From the NCBI RefSeq assembly GCF_000455125.1, contig NZ_AUWR01000005.1, forward strand, positions 1 through 48,445: DNA of 48,445 nucleotides, given 5' to 3'. Origin of the DNA: Mycobacterium sp. UM_WGJ. Its GTDB lineage: Bacteria > Actinomycetota > Actinomycetes > Mycobacteriales > Mycobacteriaceae. A program made the position numbers and the translations under genes. Within the stretch, counting starts at the first letter, position 1. Each line of letters opens with the position of its first letter. Below the pieces are notes generated by a model that ran no database searches, was not told the origin of the DNA, and saw only the letters and a program-made list of their open reading frames with translations. Of the stretch, positions 27,955-37,321 are shown piece by piece.

Positions 27955-29550
27955 ATGGCCGACTCTCGAGTACTGGCGCTGTGGTGCATGGACTGGCCCG
28001 CGGTCGCCGCGGCGGCCGCGGCGGGGCTGCCGGCCACCGCGCCGATTGCGGTCACCCTGGCCAACCGGGTGATCGCCTGTTCGGCGGGCGCCCGTGCGGC
28101 GGGGGTGCGGCGTGGGCTGCGACGCCGAGAAGCGGCGGCCCGCTGTCCGGCGCTGCATGTGGTGGCCGCCGACACCGATCGTGATGCCCGGCTGTTCGAG
28201 CCGGTCCTGGCTGCGGTCGACGAACTGATGCCGGCTGCTGAGGTGTTGCGGCCCGGGCTGCTGGTGGTGTCGGTGCGTGGTGCGGTGCGGGCCTTCGGCT
28301 CCGAGGAGCAGGCCGCCGAACGCCTCGTCGACGCGGTGGCCGCGACCGATGTCGAATGTCAGGTCGGGATCGCCGACGGGCTCTCCACCGCGGTGCTCGC
28401 CGCACGTACCGGCGCTGTGGTGCCACCCGGGGGAGACGCCCGATTCCTGTCGGCGCTGTCGATCCGGCAGCTGGCCGCCGAGCCCAGCCTGTCCGGGCCC
28501 GGGCGGGACGGCCTGATCGACCTGTTGTGGCGCTTGGGAATTCGAACCATCGGGCAATTCGCTGCGCTGCCCCGCCCGGATGTCACCTCGCGGTTCGGGC
28601 CCGACGCGCTCACCGCGCACCGGTTCGCTCGCGCCGAGCCGGAACGCGGGCCGTCCGGGCGGGAGCCCACGCCCGATCTCGAGGCGGTGCTGCACTGCGA
28701 TCCGCCGCTCGACCGGGTCGACGCCGCGGCGTTCGCCGGGCGCTCACTGGCCGGTGTACTGCACCGGACGCTGATGGCTGCCGGGGTCGGCTGCACCCGG
28801 CTGGCCATTCACGCCGTCACCGACACCGGGGAAGAGCTGACCCGGGTGTGGCGATGCGCCGAGCCGTTGACCGAGGACGCCACCGCGGATCGGGTGCGCT
28901 GGCAGCTCGACGGCTGGTTGAACAGTCGCGTCGCCCGAGATCGGCCCACCGGTCCGGTGACGCTGTTGCGGCTGGAGCCGGTGGAGGTGGCATCGGCGAC
29001 CGAGGCGCTGCAGTTACCGCTGTGGGGCGGGCTCGGAGAGGAGGACCGGTTGCGTGCCCGCCGCGCCCTGGTGCGGGTGCAGGGCCTGCTCGGCCCCGAA
29101 GCGGTGCGGGTGCCGGTGCTCTCCGGCGGTCGTGGTCCCGCCGAGCGCATCACCTTGACCCCACTGGGGGACGAGCCGGTGCCGCTGGCCGACCCGCGCC
29201 AGCCGTGGCCCGGCCGGCTCCCCGAACCCTCGCCGTCGGTGCTGCTCGACGACCCGGTGGAACTGCTTGACGCCGAACGTAATCCGATCCGGGTGACGGG
29301 TCGGGGGCTCTTCTCGGCCGACCCGGCGTGGCTGGTCGCCCGGGACCGGGAAGACCGGCTGCGCTGGTGGGCCGGTCCCTGGCCGGTCGACGAACGGTGG
29401 TGGGATCCGCAGCGGCAGGGGCCGGGATCCGGGCGCACCGCCCGAGTCCAGGCGCTGTTGGAGGACTCGCCGGGAAGCGCGGCGCCCGGGCAGGCACTGC
29501 TGCTGTGTTACCGGCTGCGGCGGTGGTATCTGGAGGGGGTGTATGAGTGA
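27955..29550 (+). CDS. imuB: ImuB, Y-family polymerase-like mutasome hub
   Basis: The product is 531 residues. It has the Y-family polymerase shape but lacks the catalytic acidic triad, as in other ImuB proteins; the segment LALWCMDWPAVAA lies where an active enzyme has acidic D-x-D type residues. Residues 353-357, QLPLW, form the beta-clamp-binding motif that tethers DnaE2 and ImuA' to the replication clamp. The C-terminal part past 400 is the interaction tail. The ATG at 27955 follows imuA' by 12 bases. It ends facing iunH with a 78-base convergent gap. Confidence 0.93.
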   Translation: MADSRVLALWCMDWPAVAAAAAAGLPATAPIAVTLANRVIACSAGARAAGVRRGLRRREAAARCPALHVVAADTDRDARLFEPVLAAVDELMPAAEVLRPGLLVVSVRGAVRAFGSEEQAAERLVDAVAATDVECQVGIADGLSTAVLAARTGAVVPPGGDARFLSALSIRQLAAEPSLSGPGRDGLIDLLWRLGIRTIGQFAALPRPDVTSRFGPDALTAHRFARAEPERGPSGREPTPDLEAVLHCDPPLDRVDAAAFAGRSLAGVLHRTLMAAGVGCTRLAIHAVTDTGEELTRVWRCAEPLTEDATADRVRWQLDGWLNSRVARDRPTGPVTLLRLEPVEVASATEALQLPLWGGLGEEDRLRARRALVRVQGLLGPEAVRVPVLSGGRGPAERITLTPLGDEPVPLADPRQPWPGRLPEPSPSVLLDDPVELLDAERNPIRVTGRGLFSADPAWLVARDREDRLRWWAGPWPVDERWWDPQRQGPGSGRTARVQALLEDSPGSAAPGQALLLCYRLRRWYLEGVYE

Positions 29551-29628
29551 ACCCCGGCAAGTGTCCCGATCGGCGCCCACACCGAACATGTACTCAGGAC
29601 GAGAATTCGCCCCGCTCCGGAATCACCC

Positions 29629-30582
29629 TCAACGCACGTTCGGTGGAAGGGAGCCGGCGAATACGCTGACCCGCTGCACAAATCGGTCGAAGAACACCGC
29701 CGGGTCGACGCTCACCCCGATCAGTGCGTTGGGCTGTGCGGCATCCCAGTCGGGGATCGTCCGCCCGCGCGCATCGCCGGGCGCAAGCTCGACCCGCACC
29801 GCAGCCGGGCGAGTCGTCACCAGTGTGGGGTCCAGTGCGACCGCCGCGGCCAGCGGATCGTGCAGATACGCCAGGTAGCCGTGGCTGCGTGCTTCGTGTG
29901 CCTCGAAATAGAACCGCAGCGCGTCGTTGAGCATCCGGACCACCGGATTAATGCGGTTGTCGGCCAGCCGCGCCAGGATGGCCGGCGTGATCGCGATGTG
30001 CCGGGTCAGATCCAGGCCGCACACGATCGGGAGCCGTTGCGGCGCAACCGCTCCCCATGCCGTGAACACCTCAGCGGCAGCCTCTGGATCGAATCCGATG
30101 TTGAACTCGGCCCAGCCGGACCGTTCGCCGGAGAACGTGCCGCCCATGATCACCAGTCGACGCAGCAGCGTGGGCAGTGCGGGTTCGGTCCGCAGCGCCA
30201 ATGCCAGGTTGGTCAGCGGGCCGGTGGCCAGACCGATCAGCTGCCCCGGATGTTCCCGGGCGGCGGCGACCCAGGCTGCAGCAGCGTCGTATCCGGTGAG
30301 CTGTCCGGTGCCGGGCGGCAACTCGGCGTACCCCAGCCCTTGCGGCCCGTGGCTGTTCTCTGCGGTGTGGGCCAGCCTGTCGGCGCCCCGCGACACCGGG
30401 ACTCCGGTCGCCCCGCACAACTCCAACAGGGCCAGGTTGTTGCGGCAGACCTGCTGCACCGCAACGTTTCCGCCGGTGGCGGCGATCCCGACAAGCTCGG
30501 CATCCGGGCTGGCCAACAGGTACACCAGCGCGACCGCGTCGTCGACGCCGGTATCGAAGTCGGCGAAGACGGGCAGCGTCAC
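29629..30582 (-). CDS. iunH: Ribonucleoside hydrolase (IunH)
   Basis: The product is 317 residues. The family hydrolyses N-glycosidic bonds of ribonucleosides for salvage. The N-terminal Asp-rich calcium motif is DFDTGVDDA, with the conserved TGGNVAV, and the C-terminal LHDPLAAAVAL carries the acid/base His region. GTG 30582 gives a start close to that of Rv3393; the open frame upstream overlaps acrA1. A GGTGAG lies six to eleven bases upstream. The gene is 10 bases after acrA1 and co-transcribed. In M. tuberculosis cmaA1 lies between them on the other strand. Confidence 0.9.
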   Translation of the reverse strand: MTLPVFADFDTGVDDAVALVYLLASPDAELVGIAATGGNVAVQQVCRNNLALLELCGATGVPVSRGADRLAHTAENSHGPQGLGYAELPPGTGQLTGYDAAAAWVAAAREHPGQLIGLATGPLTNLALALRTEPALPTLLRRLVIMGGTFSGERSGWAEFNIGFDPEAAAEVFTAWGAVAPQRLPIVCGLDLTRHIAITPAILARLADNRINPVVRMLNDALRFYFEAHEARSHGYLAYLHDPLAAAVALDPTLVTTRPAAVRVELAPGDARGRTIPDWDAAQPNALIGVSVDPAVFFDRFVQRVSVFAGSLPPNVR

Positions 30583-30592
30583 GAGCGCGGGC

Positions 30593-32626
30593 TCACCAGT
30601 GCACGCCCGGAACCAACCGCACCGCCCGCTTGACCGGGCGGGGCGTCCGTACCCGGGGGATCGCCCGCGACGGCCGCTTCGGGCGCCGTCGAGTCGGGTC
30701 CGCAGCGGGTGCAACGGCTTCGGTGGTTTCTGGGGGCGCCACGCCGCGTGCTGCGGCCGAGTCCGGGTAGCCCAGGTACAGCTGGTGTAGGACCCGTCGC
30801 GCCAGCCTGGGGGTGACGTAGTTGCCCGCCTCGGCCAGAGTTCCCAGCGGGGTGTCGATCCGGTCCGGCTTCTCGATCAGCCCGCGCACCACCATGGCCG
30901 CCGCATGCTCGGCGCTGATCGCCCCGACCGGGAGCAGTTTCCCCGTCGGCGCGATCATCGGGGTGGCCACCAGTGGCATGTGAATGGTGGTGAATGTGAT
31001 GTGATCCGAGAGGGTTTCGGTCGAGATCACGTCGGCGAATGCATCCAGTGCCGCCTTGGTGGGCACGTACGCGCTGTACTTGGGGCTGTGCGCCAGCACC
31101 CCTTCGCTGGAGACGTTGACGACGTGGCCGAACCGTCGTTCCCGCCAGTGCGGCAGCAACGCCAGCGTCATGCGCACCGCACCGAAGTAGTTGACCGCCA
31201 TCGTGCGCTCGTAGTCGTGCATCCGATCGCATGCGTTGACCACCGATCGGCGTATCGACCGGCCGGCGTTGTTCACCAGGTAGTCGACGTGCCCGAACCG
31301 GCCCAGGATGTCCTTGACGGTGTGCTCCACCGACGCCGAATCGGTGACGTCGCAGGTGAACGCGTGCGCCTGCCCACCCCCGGCCCGGATCTCGGCCACC
31401 AGATCGTCGAGTGCCGAGCCGTTGCGGGCCAGCGCGAAGACCGTGCCGCCGCGCTCGGCGACGGCGATCGCCGAAGCCCGGCCGATGCCGCTGGACGCCC
31501 CGGTGATGATGACGTGCCGGCCGACCAGGGGCCCGGCCGGATCGTCACGGCGGGCGCGGTCGGGATCCAGATGCTGCGCCCAGTACCGCCACAGCCCCGG
31601 CGCGTAGTCGGCGAACTCGGGCAGCCGGACGCGGTCTCCCAGCGCCGTGCGGGTGGCGTCGGCGACGAACGTCGGCCGCAGGTTCACCAGGTCGAGCACC
31701 TCGGCGGGCAGGCCCAGCTGGGTGGCCACCATGTTGCGCCACACCCGGGCCCGCCCACCGACGTTGAGCACCGGGGCCGCGACGGCGCCGGGCAGCGTGG
31801 CGCGTAGCGGCGGAAGCCCGGCCTCTCGCGCGACGGCGCGGTAGATGCCGGGCAGCCCGATCGAGCGTGGCGCGGTGAGGTGGAAGGTGCGCCCGTCATA
31901 CCCGTCGGCGTGCATCAACTCGATCAGCGCATCGACGACGTAGTCGACCGGAACCACGTTGGTGCGTCCGGTGTCCGGCACCGCCATCGGGGTGAGCCGG
32001 GGCAGTGCCGCCAGCTTGGCCAACAGCGGAAAGAAGTAGTACGGCCCGTCGACCTTGTCCATCTCGCCGGTGTGGGAATCGCCCACCACCACCGCCGGCC
32101 GGTACACCCGGTAGCGCAGTCCCGGCGTCGAGCGCACCAGTGCTTCGGCCTCGAATTTGGTCTGGTGATACGGGGTCGGCAGTTCCTGGCCGATGTCGAA
32201 GTCGTCTTCGGTGAACTCACCGGCGTAGTTGCCGGCCACCGCGATCGACGACACGTGCGACAAGGTGGCGTCGAGCCGCTTCGCCAGCCCGATCACCGCG
32301 CGAGTGCCTTCGACGTTGGCGGCCTGCTGTTCGGCCGCGCCGGCGGTGATGTCGTAGATGGCCGCACAGTGCAGCACGTGATCGATGTCGCCCAGTTCGG
32401 TGAGTGCCGAGTCGGTCAACCCCAGATTCTCTTCCGTCAGGTCGCCGACCAGCGGATTCACCCGCTCGCCCCATGCCTGACCGTGCTGAGCTGCCAGGGC
32501 CTCGAAGCGGCCCAGCGAGGTGCGGCGCACCAGCACCCACACCTGCGCATCGGGACTGTGCTTCAGAATTCGGGCCACCGCCCGCCGCCCAATAAACCCG
32601 GTACCGCCGGTAACGACATAACGCAT
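30593..32626 (-). CDS. acrA1: Multi-functional fatty acyl-CoA reductase / short-chain dehydrogenase AcrA1
   Basis: The product is 677 residues, similar to Rv3391. The N-terminal half is an extended SDR (thioester-reductase-like): Rossmann VVTGGTGFIG at about 4-13 and the active-site YHQTK. The C-terminal half is a classical SDR starting about 371 with VIITGASSGIG, its active-site YVPTK preceded by the NVSSEG segment. The pair fits reduction of fatty acyl-CoA to aldehyde and alcohol, which has been linked to wax ester synthesis. The final ~50 residues are basic and proline-rich (RRRPKRPSRAIPRVRTPRPVKR, seen in parts), a possible membrane-binding tail. It begins the acrA1-iunH operon. Confidence 0.92.
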   Translation of the reverse strand: MRYVVTGGTGFIGRRAVARILKHSPDAQVWVLVRRTSLGRFEALAAQHGQAWGERVNPLVGDLTEENLGLTDSALTELGDIDHVLHCAAIYDITAGAAEQQAANVEGTRAVIGLAKRLDATLSHVSSIAVAGNYAGEFTEDDFDIGQELPTPYHQTKFEAEALVRSTPGLRYRVYRPAVVVGDSHTGEMDKVDGPYYFFPLLAKLAALPRLTPMAVPDTGRTNVVPVDYVVDALIELMHADGYDGRTFHLTAPRSIGLPGIYRAVAREAGLPPLRATLPGAVAAPVLNVGGRARVWRNMVATQLGLPAEVLDLVNLRPTFVADATRTALGDRVRLPEFADYAPGLWRYWAQHLDPDRARRDDPAGPLVGRHVIITGASSGIGRASAIAVAERGGTVFALARNGSALDDLVAEIRAGGGQAHAFTCDVTDSASVEHTVKDILGRFGHVDYLVNNAGRSIRRSVVNACDRMHDYERTMAVNYFGAVRMTLALLPHWRERRFGHVVNVSSEGVLAHSPKYSAYVPTKAALDAFADVISTETLSDHITFTTIHMPLVATPMIAPTGKLLPVGAISAEHAAAMVVRGLIEKPDRIDTPLGTLAEAGNYVTPRLARRVLHQLYLGYPDSAAARGVAPPETTEAVAPAADPTRRRPKRPSRAIPRVRTPRPVKRAVRLVPGVHW

Positions 32627-32704
32627 GCGGTCATGGTGGTCGCTCGGATCGGCTACGTCAATGGTGAGTTGAGTCTCGCCGTCCGATGCTGGGCGCCGCT
32701 GCGC

Positions 32705-33421
32705 TCAGAATCCGCGAATTCCGTCCCAGTCCACCAGTTTCCAGCCGGTGGCCGGGTTGCCGGTGATCACCACCTTGCCGAGGTTGGGCAGTGGATGGTT
32801 GATCAACAGCTCATCGCGGGGGTTCTTGACATTCATCAGGGTCCACGTCGCGATCGACGCCCCGTGGGCGAACGCCACCGGGTTGGTGTCGCCGGAGTCG
32901 TAGATCTGCTGGACCGCGGCGCCGAAGTCGTCGTTGAACTGGTTGCCGTCGATCGAGCCGGGGATGGCCGCGGTCCGGTCACCGTGCAGCCAGGCCTGCG
33001 GGGCAAGCCAATATGCCGAATTGGCAACATCTCGGGGCTTGTCGGCGAACCAGCCGGCGTTGATCTCGCGCAGCCCGGGCAGGATCTGCACCTGACGGCC
33101 GAGTTCGCGGGCCAGCGGGGCGGCGGTCTGCTGGGTGCGCACCATCGAGGAGGCGTAGACACCATCGTGGTGGCCGCGGGAGAGCTGATCTGCGATTTCC
33201 TGGGCCTGGACGCGGCCCTTCTCGGTCAGTCCCGGACCGGGTACCGACGTGTCGAGGATTCCGGCGGCGTTGGCTTCCGATTCCGCGTGCCGGACGAGCG
33301 TCAGGGTGATGTTGCGCGGGTGCGGTGTCCCCGAACAGCCGCTGAGCATCAGGGCTGCGGCCAGCGCCGCGGCCAACAGTGCGAACGCGGTGCCGGTGTG
33401 GTTCCAGATGCGCTTCCCCAT
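32705..33421 (-). CDS. lpqD: Lipoprotein LpqD, histidine-phosphatase family
   Basis: The product is 238 residues. The signal peptide (about 1-28) ends in the lipobox LMLSGC (Cys29), so it is probably a lipoprotein outside the membrane. The phosphatase signature is VRHAESEAN (His45), with a second His in AFAHGAS near residue 178 and Glu in GLREIN. The family includes phosphoglycerate-mutase-like phosphatases; the substrate is unknown. ATG 33421 is chosen because it yields a proper signal peptide; the frame runs to 33583 through the htdY promoter and its start. It is divergent from htdY with 88 bases between. Confidence 0.9.
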   Translation of the reverse strand: MGKRIWNHTGTAFALLAAALAAALMLSGCSGTPHPRNITLTLVRHAESEANAAGILDTSVPGPGLTEKGRVQAQEIADQLSRGHHDGVYASSMVRTQQTAAPLARELGRQVQILPGLREINAGWFADKPRDVANSAYWLAPQAWLHGDRTAAIPGSIDGNQFNDDFGAAVQQIYDSGDTNPVAFAHGASIATWTLMNVKNPRDELLINHPLPNLGKVVITGNPATGWKLVDWDGIRGF

Positions 33422-33509
33422 GTCCGACAGCCTGCCGTGTGGATGGCGCCGACGGGACCGGTTCTGCTGAAATGGTGGGGGCCAATTCGTCCGAGGTGAA
33501 GGAGAATCC

Positions 33510-34379
33510 GTGGCACTGGACCCGACGGCCATTGGCGCGACCGCAGACCCGATGCCGTTCGCCTGGACCGAGCGCGACACCATGCTCTATGCGCTCGGGG
33601 TCGGCGCCGGAACAGCCGATCTGGCGTTCACCACCGAGAACAGCCACGACACCCCGCAGCAGGTGTTGCCCACCTACGCCGTCATCTGCTGCATGGGCTT
33701 TGCGGCCGTCGCCAAGATCGGCACGTTCAACCCGGCGCTGCTGCTGCACGGCTCCCAAGAGGTGCGACTGTTCGCGCCGCTGCCGCCCGCCGGAAGCCTG
33801 CAGGTGGTGGCCGAGGTCGCCGACATCCAGGACAAGGGCGAGGGCAAGAACGCCGTCGTGATGCTGCGGGCGCGCGGCACCGATTCGAAGACTTCCGAGC
33901 TGGTCGTCGAGACGCTGACCACCCTGGTCATCCGCAAGGCCGGCGGCTTCGGCGGGGAACCCGGGCAACGGGCGGTCGCCCCCCAGATCCCCGACACCGA
34001 ACCGGATTCCCGCGTCGCATATGCGACCCGCGAGGACCAGGCGCTGCTCTACCGGCTCTCCGGCGACCGCAACCCGCTGCACAGCGATCCGTGGTTCGCC
34101 ACCACCCTGGCCGGTTTCCCCAAGCCGATCCTGCACGGGCTGTGCACCTACGGTTTCGCCGGTCGGGCGCTGGTTGCCGAACTCGGCGGCGGCGACGCCA
34201 GCCGGGTCAGCGCCATCTCGGCACGGTTCACCGACCCGGTGTTCCCGGGGGAGACGCTGACCACCTCGATCTGGCGGACCGAGCCGGGCAAGGCGGTGTT
34301 CCGCACCGAGGCCGCCGGTCCCGACGGCGCCAACCGGCGGGTGGTGCTCGACGACGGCGCGGTGGAATACCGGGACTGA
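33510..34379 (+). CDS. htdY: MaoC-like 3-hydroxyacyl-thioester dehydratase HtdY
   Basis: The product is 289 residues with two hotdog halves, as in Rv3389c. The C-terminal half carries the hydratase-2 motif YRLSGDRNPLHSDP with catalytic Asp186 and His191. The N-terminal half lacks it and supports binding of long acyl chains. The enzyme hydrates trans-2-enoyl-CoA to (R)-3-hydroxyacyl-CoA. GTG 33510 is seven bases past AAGGAGA. It is transcribed alone and ends at a U-tract terminator at 34399-34429. Confidence 0.93.
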   Translation: MALDPTAIGATADPMPFAWTERDTMLYALGVGAGTADLAFTTENSHDTPQQVLPTYAVICCMGFAAVAKIGTFNPALLLHGSQEVRLFAPLPPAGSLQVVAEVADIQDKGEGKNAVVMLRARGTDSKTSELVVETLTTLVIRKAGGFGGEPGQRAVAPQIPDTEPDSRVAYATREDQALLYRLSGDRNPLHSDPWFATTLAGFPKPILHGLCTYGFAGRALVAELGGGDASRVSAISARFTDPVFPGETLTTSIWRTEPGKAVFRTEAAGPDGANRRVVLDDGAVEYRD

Positions 34380-34398
34380 GACTTTTTTGGCCTGTTTG

Positions 34399-34429
34399 CC
34401 ACTGTGATCACTTGTGTCACAGTGGTTTT
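34399..34429 (+). terminator. Intrinsic terminator after htdY
   Basis: CCACTGTGA (34399-34407) and TCACAGTGG (34417-34425) form a perfect nine-base stem with a nine-base loop, followed by TTTTA. It begins 20 bases past the htdY stop. Confidence 0.85.
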
Positions 34430-34469
34430 AGGCTGTGGACAGTTTTGGCGGTTTGTCGGGGGCCGGCGC

Positions 34470-34475
34470 TAGTAT
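34470..34475 (+). promoter_or_regulatory. -10 element of the DUF222/HNH gene, probable leaderless start
   Basis: TAGTAT ends six bases before ATG 34482 with no Shine-Dalgarno between, the same geometry as choD and guaA in this window. No convincing -35 was seen. Confidence 0.45.
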
Positions 34476-34481
34476 TAGCAC

Positions 34482-35861
34482 ATGCGTTCGAACAGTCGCG
34501 AAGAGGTCGTCGAAGTCTTCGACGCACTTTCGGCTGATCTGGATCGGGCGCTCGAGCTGGACTTCGAGACGTTGACGCCGCGGGAGTGCCTGGCGATCTT
34601 GCAGCGCTGCGAGAAGTTGCGGCGCAGGCTTCCGGCGGTGGAGCATCCGCTGGTCAACCAGTTCGCGACCGCCGAGCCTGCCGAGATCGGGGGGAAACCG
34701 CGCTGGGTGCTCGCCGACGAGTTGCATCTGACCCGCGGTGAGGCTGGGCGGCGTCTGGCGGAGGCCGCCGAACTCGGGCCGCGCCGCGCCATGACCGGCG
34801 AACCGTTGGAACCCGTGCGGCCTGAGGTGGCTGCCGCGCAGCGGGAGGGGCAGATCAGCGCCGCGCACATCGCGGTAATTCGCTCCTTCTTCACCTACCT
34901 GCCCGAGGCTATAGATGCCGGCACCTTGACCCAGGCCGAACAGCACCTCACCGCATTGAGTACGGATTGTCGCCCCGACGAACTCGCCAAACTCGCCCAA
35001 CGGCTGGCCGATCATCTACATCCCGACGGCAACTACAGCGACGAACAACGAGCCAAACGCCGCGGGATTGTGCTCGGCCCCCAAGACCGTGACGGCATGA
35101 GCCCGATCAAGGGCTATCTCGACCCCCAAGCCCGCGCCACCCTCGATGCCGTACTGGCCCGCTGGGCCGCCCCCGGCATGTGCAACCCCCACGACGAGAT
35201 CCCTTGCACCGGCGGCACACCCTCGCAAACCCAGATCGACACCGACACCCGCACTGCTGCGCAACGCAATCACGACGCCCTGACCGCCATGGGCCGCGCC
35301 CTACTCGCCTCAGGAAACCTCGGCCAGCACAACGGGTTACCCGCCACCATCATCGTCTCCACCACATTGGCCGACCTGGAATCCGGCACCGGCAAAGCCC
35401 ACACCGGCGGCGGCACCTGGCTACCCATCCGCGACGTCATCGCCCTAGCCGGCCACGCCCACCACTACCTACGCATCTACCAAGGCGCCGAAGAACTCGC
35501 CCTCTTCCACACCAAACGCCTCGCCAACCCCGCCCAACGCATCGTGCTGTACGCCAAAGAACGCGGATGCAGTCACCCCAACTGCCCCACATCCGGCTAC
35601 CACTGCGAAGTCCACCACGACAACGACTACGCCAAAACCCGCCGCACCGACATCACCGACCTCACCCTGCGCTGCGGCCCGCACCACCAACTCATCACCT
35701 CAGGCGGCTGGAAAACCCGCAAGCGTCACGACGGCACCACCGAAACCCTGTCCCCACCGCATCTAGACCACGGTCAACCCCGGATCAACCACTATCACCA
35801 TCCGGAAAAATTACTGAGCAACAACGATTCCGGCGACGAGGAAGACGACGAAGATCCGTAG
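34482..35861 (+). CDS. DUF222 and HNH endonuclease-domain protein (13E12 repeat family)
   Basis: The product is 459 residues. The N-terminal two thirds is DUF222 (helical, with [16 protein letters not shown]). The C-terminal HNH domain at about 360-405 has paired cysteines CSHPNC, then CEVHHDNDY with the HH of the nuclease site and the final [10 protein letters not shown]. The 13E12 family occurs in many copies in mycobacterial genomes and some are associated with phage-like loci; function is unknown. The gene has a strong composition change: after about base 34980 the coding strand becomes C-rich in third positions, unlike the first part. It lies as an isolated gene between htdY and the two-component system, so it may be a mobile or recombining unit. 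Confidence 0.9.
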   Translation: MRSNSREEVVEVFDALSADLDRALELDFETLTPRECLAILQRCEKLRRRLPAVEHPLVNQFATAEPAEIGGKPRWVLADELHLTRGEAGRRLAEAAELGPRRAMTGEPLEPVRPEVAAAQREGQISAAHIAVIRSFFTYLPEAIDAGTLTQAEQHLTALSTDCRPDELAKLAQRLADHLHPDGNYSDEQRAKRRGIVLGPQDRDGMSPIKGYLDPQARATLDAVLARWAAPGMCNPHDEIPCTGGTPSQTQIDTDTRTAAQRNHDALTAMGRALLASGNLGQHNGLPATIIVSTTLADLESGTGKAHTGGGTWLPIRDVIALAGHAHHYLRIYQGAEELALFHTKRLANPAQRIVLYAKERGCSHPNCPTSGYHCEVHHDNDYAKTRRTDITDLTLRCGPHHQLITSGGWKTRKRHDGTTETLSPPHLDHGQPRINHYHHPEKLLSNNDSGDEEDDEDP

Positions 35862-35875
35862 GCGATTAGGAATTT

Positions 35876-37321
35876 CTAGCCATTCTGCTGGTCCTTCTCG
35901 CGTGCCAGCGGCACGCTGAGCCGGAATGCCGCACCGGTTTGCCGCGGCAGACACTCGAGGTTGCCGTGATGCGCCTGCGCCAGTGCCCTGGCGATCGGCA
36001 GGCCCAGACCGGCGCCCCCGGAGTCGCGGTTACGGGCGTCGTCGAGGCGGACCAGCCGGTCGAACACCCGCTCGCGGTCGGAGTCCGGGACCCCCGGACC
36101 GGTATCGGTGACCGTTACTTCGGCGTTGGGTTCGCGACGGCTGGTGTGCACGGTGATCTCGCCGCCCTGCGGGGTGTGCCGACAGGCGTTGTCCAGCAGG
36201 TTGGTCAGGATCTGCGCGATGCGTTGCGGGTCGGCGTGCACCGGCAATGTCTGACCGTCCCCGGTAAGGCGCACAGTCAGGTTGGGGGCCAACATCGCGG
36301 CACGGTCGACTTCGGCGGCCGCGATCTCGACCAAGTCGACGTCCTCACAGCGCAGTGCCGCCCCGGCGTCGATGCGCGCGATATCGAGAAGGTCGGCGAC
36401 CAGCCGAGCGGCGCGGCGGGTTTCGCCCGCGAGTAATGTCGCGAATCGACCTCTGCGAGCGGCATTTCCGGTGTTGGCGGCGAGTTGCTGTGCCAGGGCC
36501 TGGATCCCGGCGATCGGAGTGCGCAGCTCGTGTGCGGCGTCGGAGAGGAAACGGCGGGTATTGGCCTCGGCTCGCTGCGCGGAATCTGCGGCTTGGCGTG
36601 CTTCGCGTTCGGCGGTCTCCAGGGCGTCGAGCATGCTGTCGAACGCGGCAGCGGCCTGCCCGAGCTCGGTGTGCGGCCGATCCGGGCGGAGTCGACGGCC
36701 CCGGTCGCCGTGGGCGATCAGCTGCGCAGTCGTGGTCATTCGCTGCAAGGGGGCAAGTGCCCGAGCGGCGGCGAGGCCGACGAGCAACGCGACCAACCCG
36801 AGCCCGATCGCGCCGCCGACGAGCAGGTCGTACCGCAGTTCCGAATGGCGGGCGCTGATCGCCGAGGTGTCGGCCACCAGGGTCAGTGTTGAACCGTCCG
36901 GCAGCAGGCGGGTCACTGTGGTGCTGGTCCACTCGCCGGGAGGTGGTGGTGGCGGCGGTGGTGGCGGTCCGCCGGGCGGGTGCGGGTGCCGGTGGTGGCG
37001 CGGTGGTGGCGGCGGCGGTGGTGGTGGTGGTGGGGCGGGCCTAAGGGCCAGGTCGCCGTAGGCGGTGCCATCCGGAGCGACTATTTGTACCCGGATATCT
37101 TGGCCCTGCAATTGGGTGACGAGGGCGGCTGGACTCACCCCGGCGTCGACCAGATTGGCGGCACGGACGGCGGTGTTGTCGAGCCTGGCCCGTAGGTCCC
37201 GGTTGAGTTGTGCGCCGACCAGCTGGTCGCCGGCCACACCCAGCACGACCAACAGTGCTGCGATCACGCCAACCGTGCCCACGGTCGCTCGCCGGCGCAG
37301 CGATGGTGTGGGTGTGCTCAT
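35876..37321 (-). CDS. Two-component sensor histidine kinase with His/Pro-rich extracytoplasmic loop
   Basis: The product is 481 residues. A first membrane segment (about 10-35) and a second (about 165-190) bracket an outside loop. Within it residues about 94-128 are nearly pure proline with a central histidine cluster (RHHRHPHPPGG), a possible metal site. HAMP follows (about 190-240), then the HisKA domain with phospho-acceptor His264 in SDAAHELRTP, and the ATPase with NLLDNACRHTP (N box), DTGPGVPD (G1) and GGAGLGLPIARALAQAHHG (G2). The ATG overlaps the regulator's TGA by four bases. It is probably a kinase for that regulator. A low-complexity outside loop of this length is unusual. Confidence 0.9.
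   Translation of the reverse strand: MSTPTPSLRRRATVGTVGVIAALLVVLGVAGDQLVGAQLNRDLRARLDNTAVRAANLVDAGVSPAALVTQLQGQDIRVQIVAPDGTAYGDLALRPAPPPPPPPPPPPRHHRHPHPPGGPPPPPPPPPPGEWTSTTVTRLLPDGSTLTLVADTSAISARHSELRYDLLVGGAIGLGLVALLVGLAAARALAPLQRMTTTAQLIAHGDRGRRLRPDRPHTELGQAAAAFDSMLDALETAEREARQAADSAQRAEANTRRFLSDAAHELRTPIAGIQALAQQLAANTGNAARRGRFATLLAGETRRAARLVADLLDIARIDAGAALRCEDVDLVEIAAAEVDRAAMLAPNLTVRLTGDGQTLPVHADPQRIAQILTNLLDNACRHTPQGGEITVHTSRREPNAEVTVTDTGPGVPDSDRERVFDRLVRLDDARNRDSGGAGLGLPIARALAQAHHGNLECLPRQTGAAFRLSVPLAREKDQQNG

Noticed and set aside
36930-37045. GGT/GGC-rich tract as a sequencing artefact or frameshift in the kinase gene
   Set aside because: The frame stays open on both sides with membrane and HAMP domains in the right order, so the polyproline loop is most likely real.
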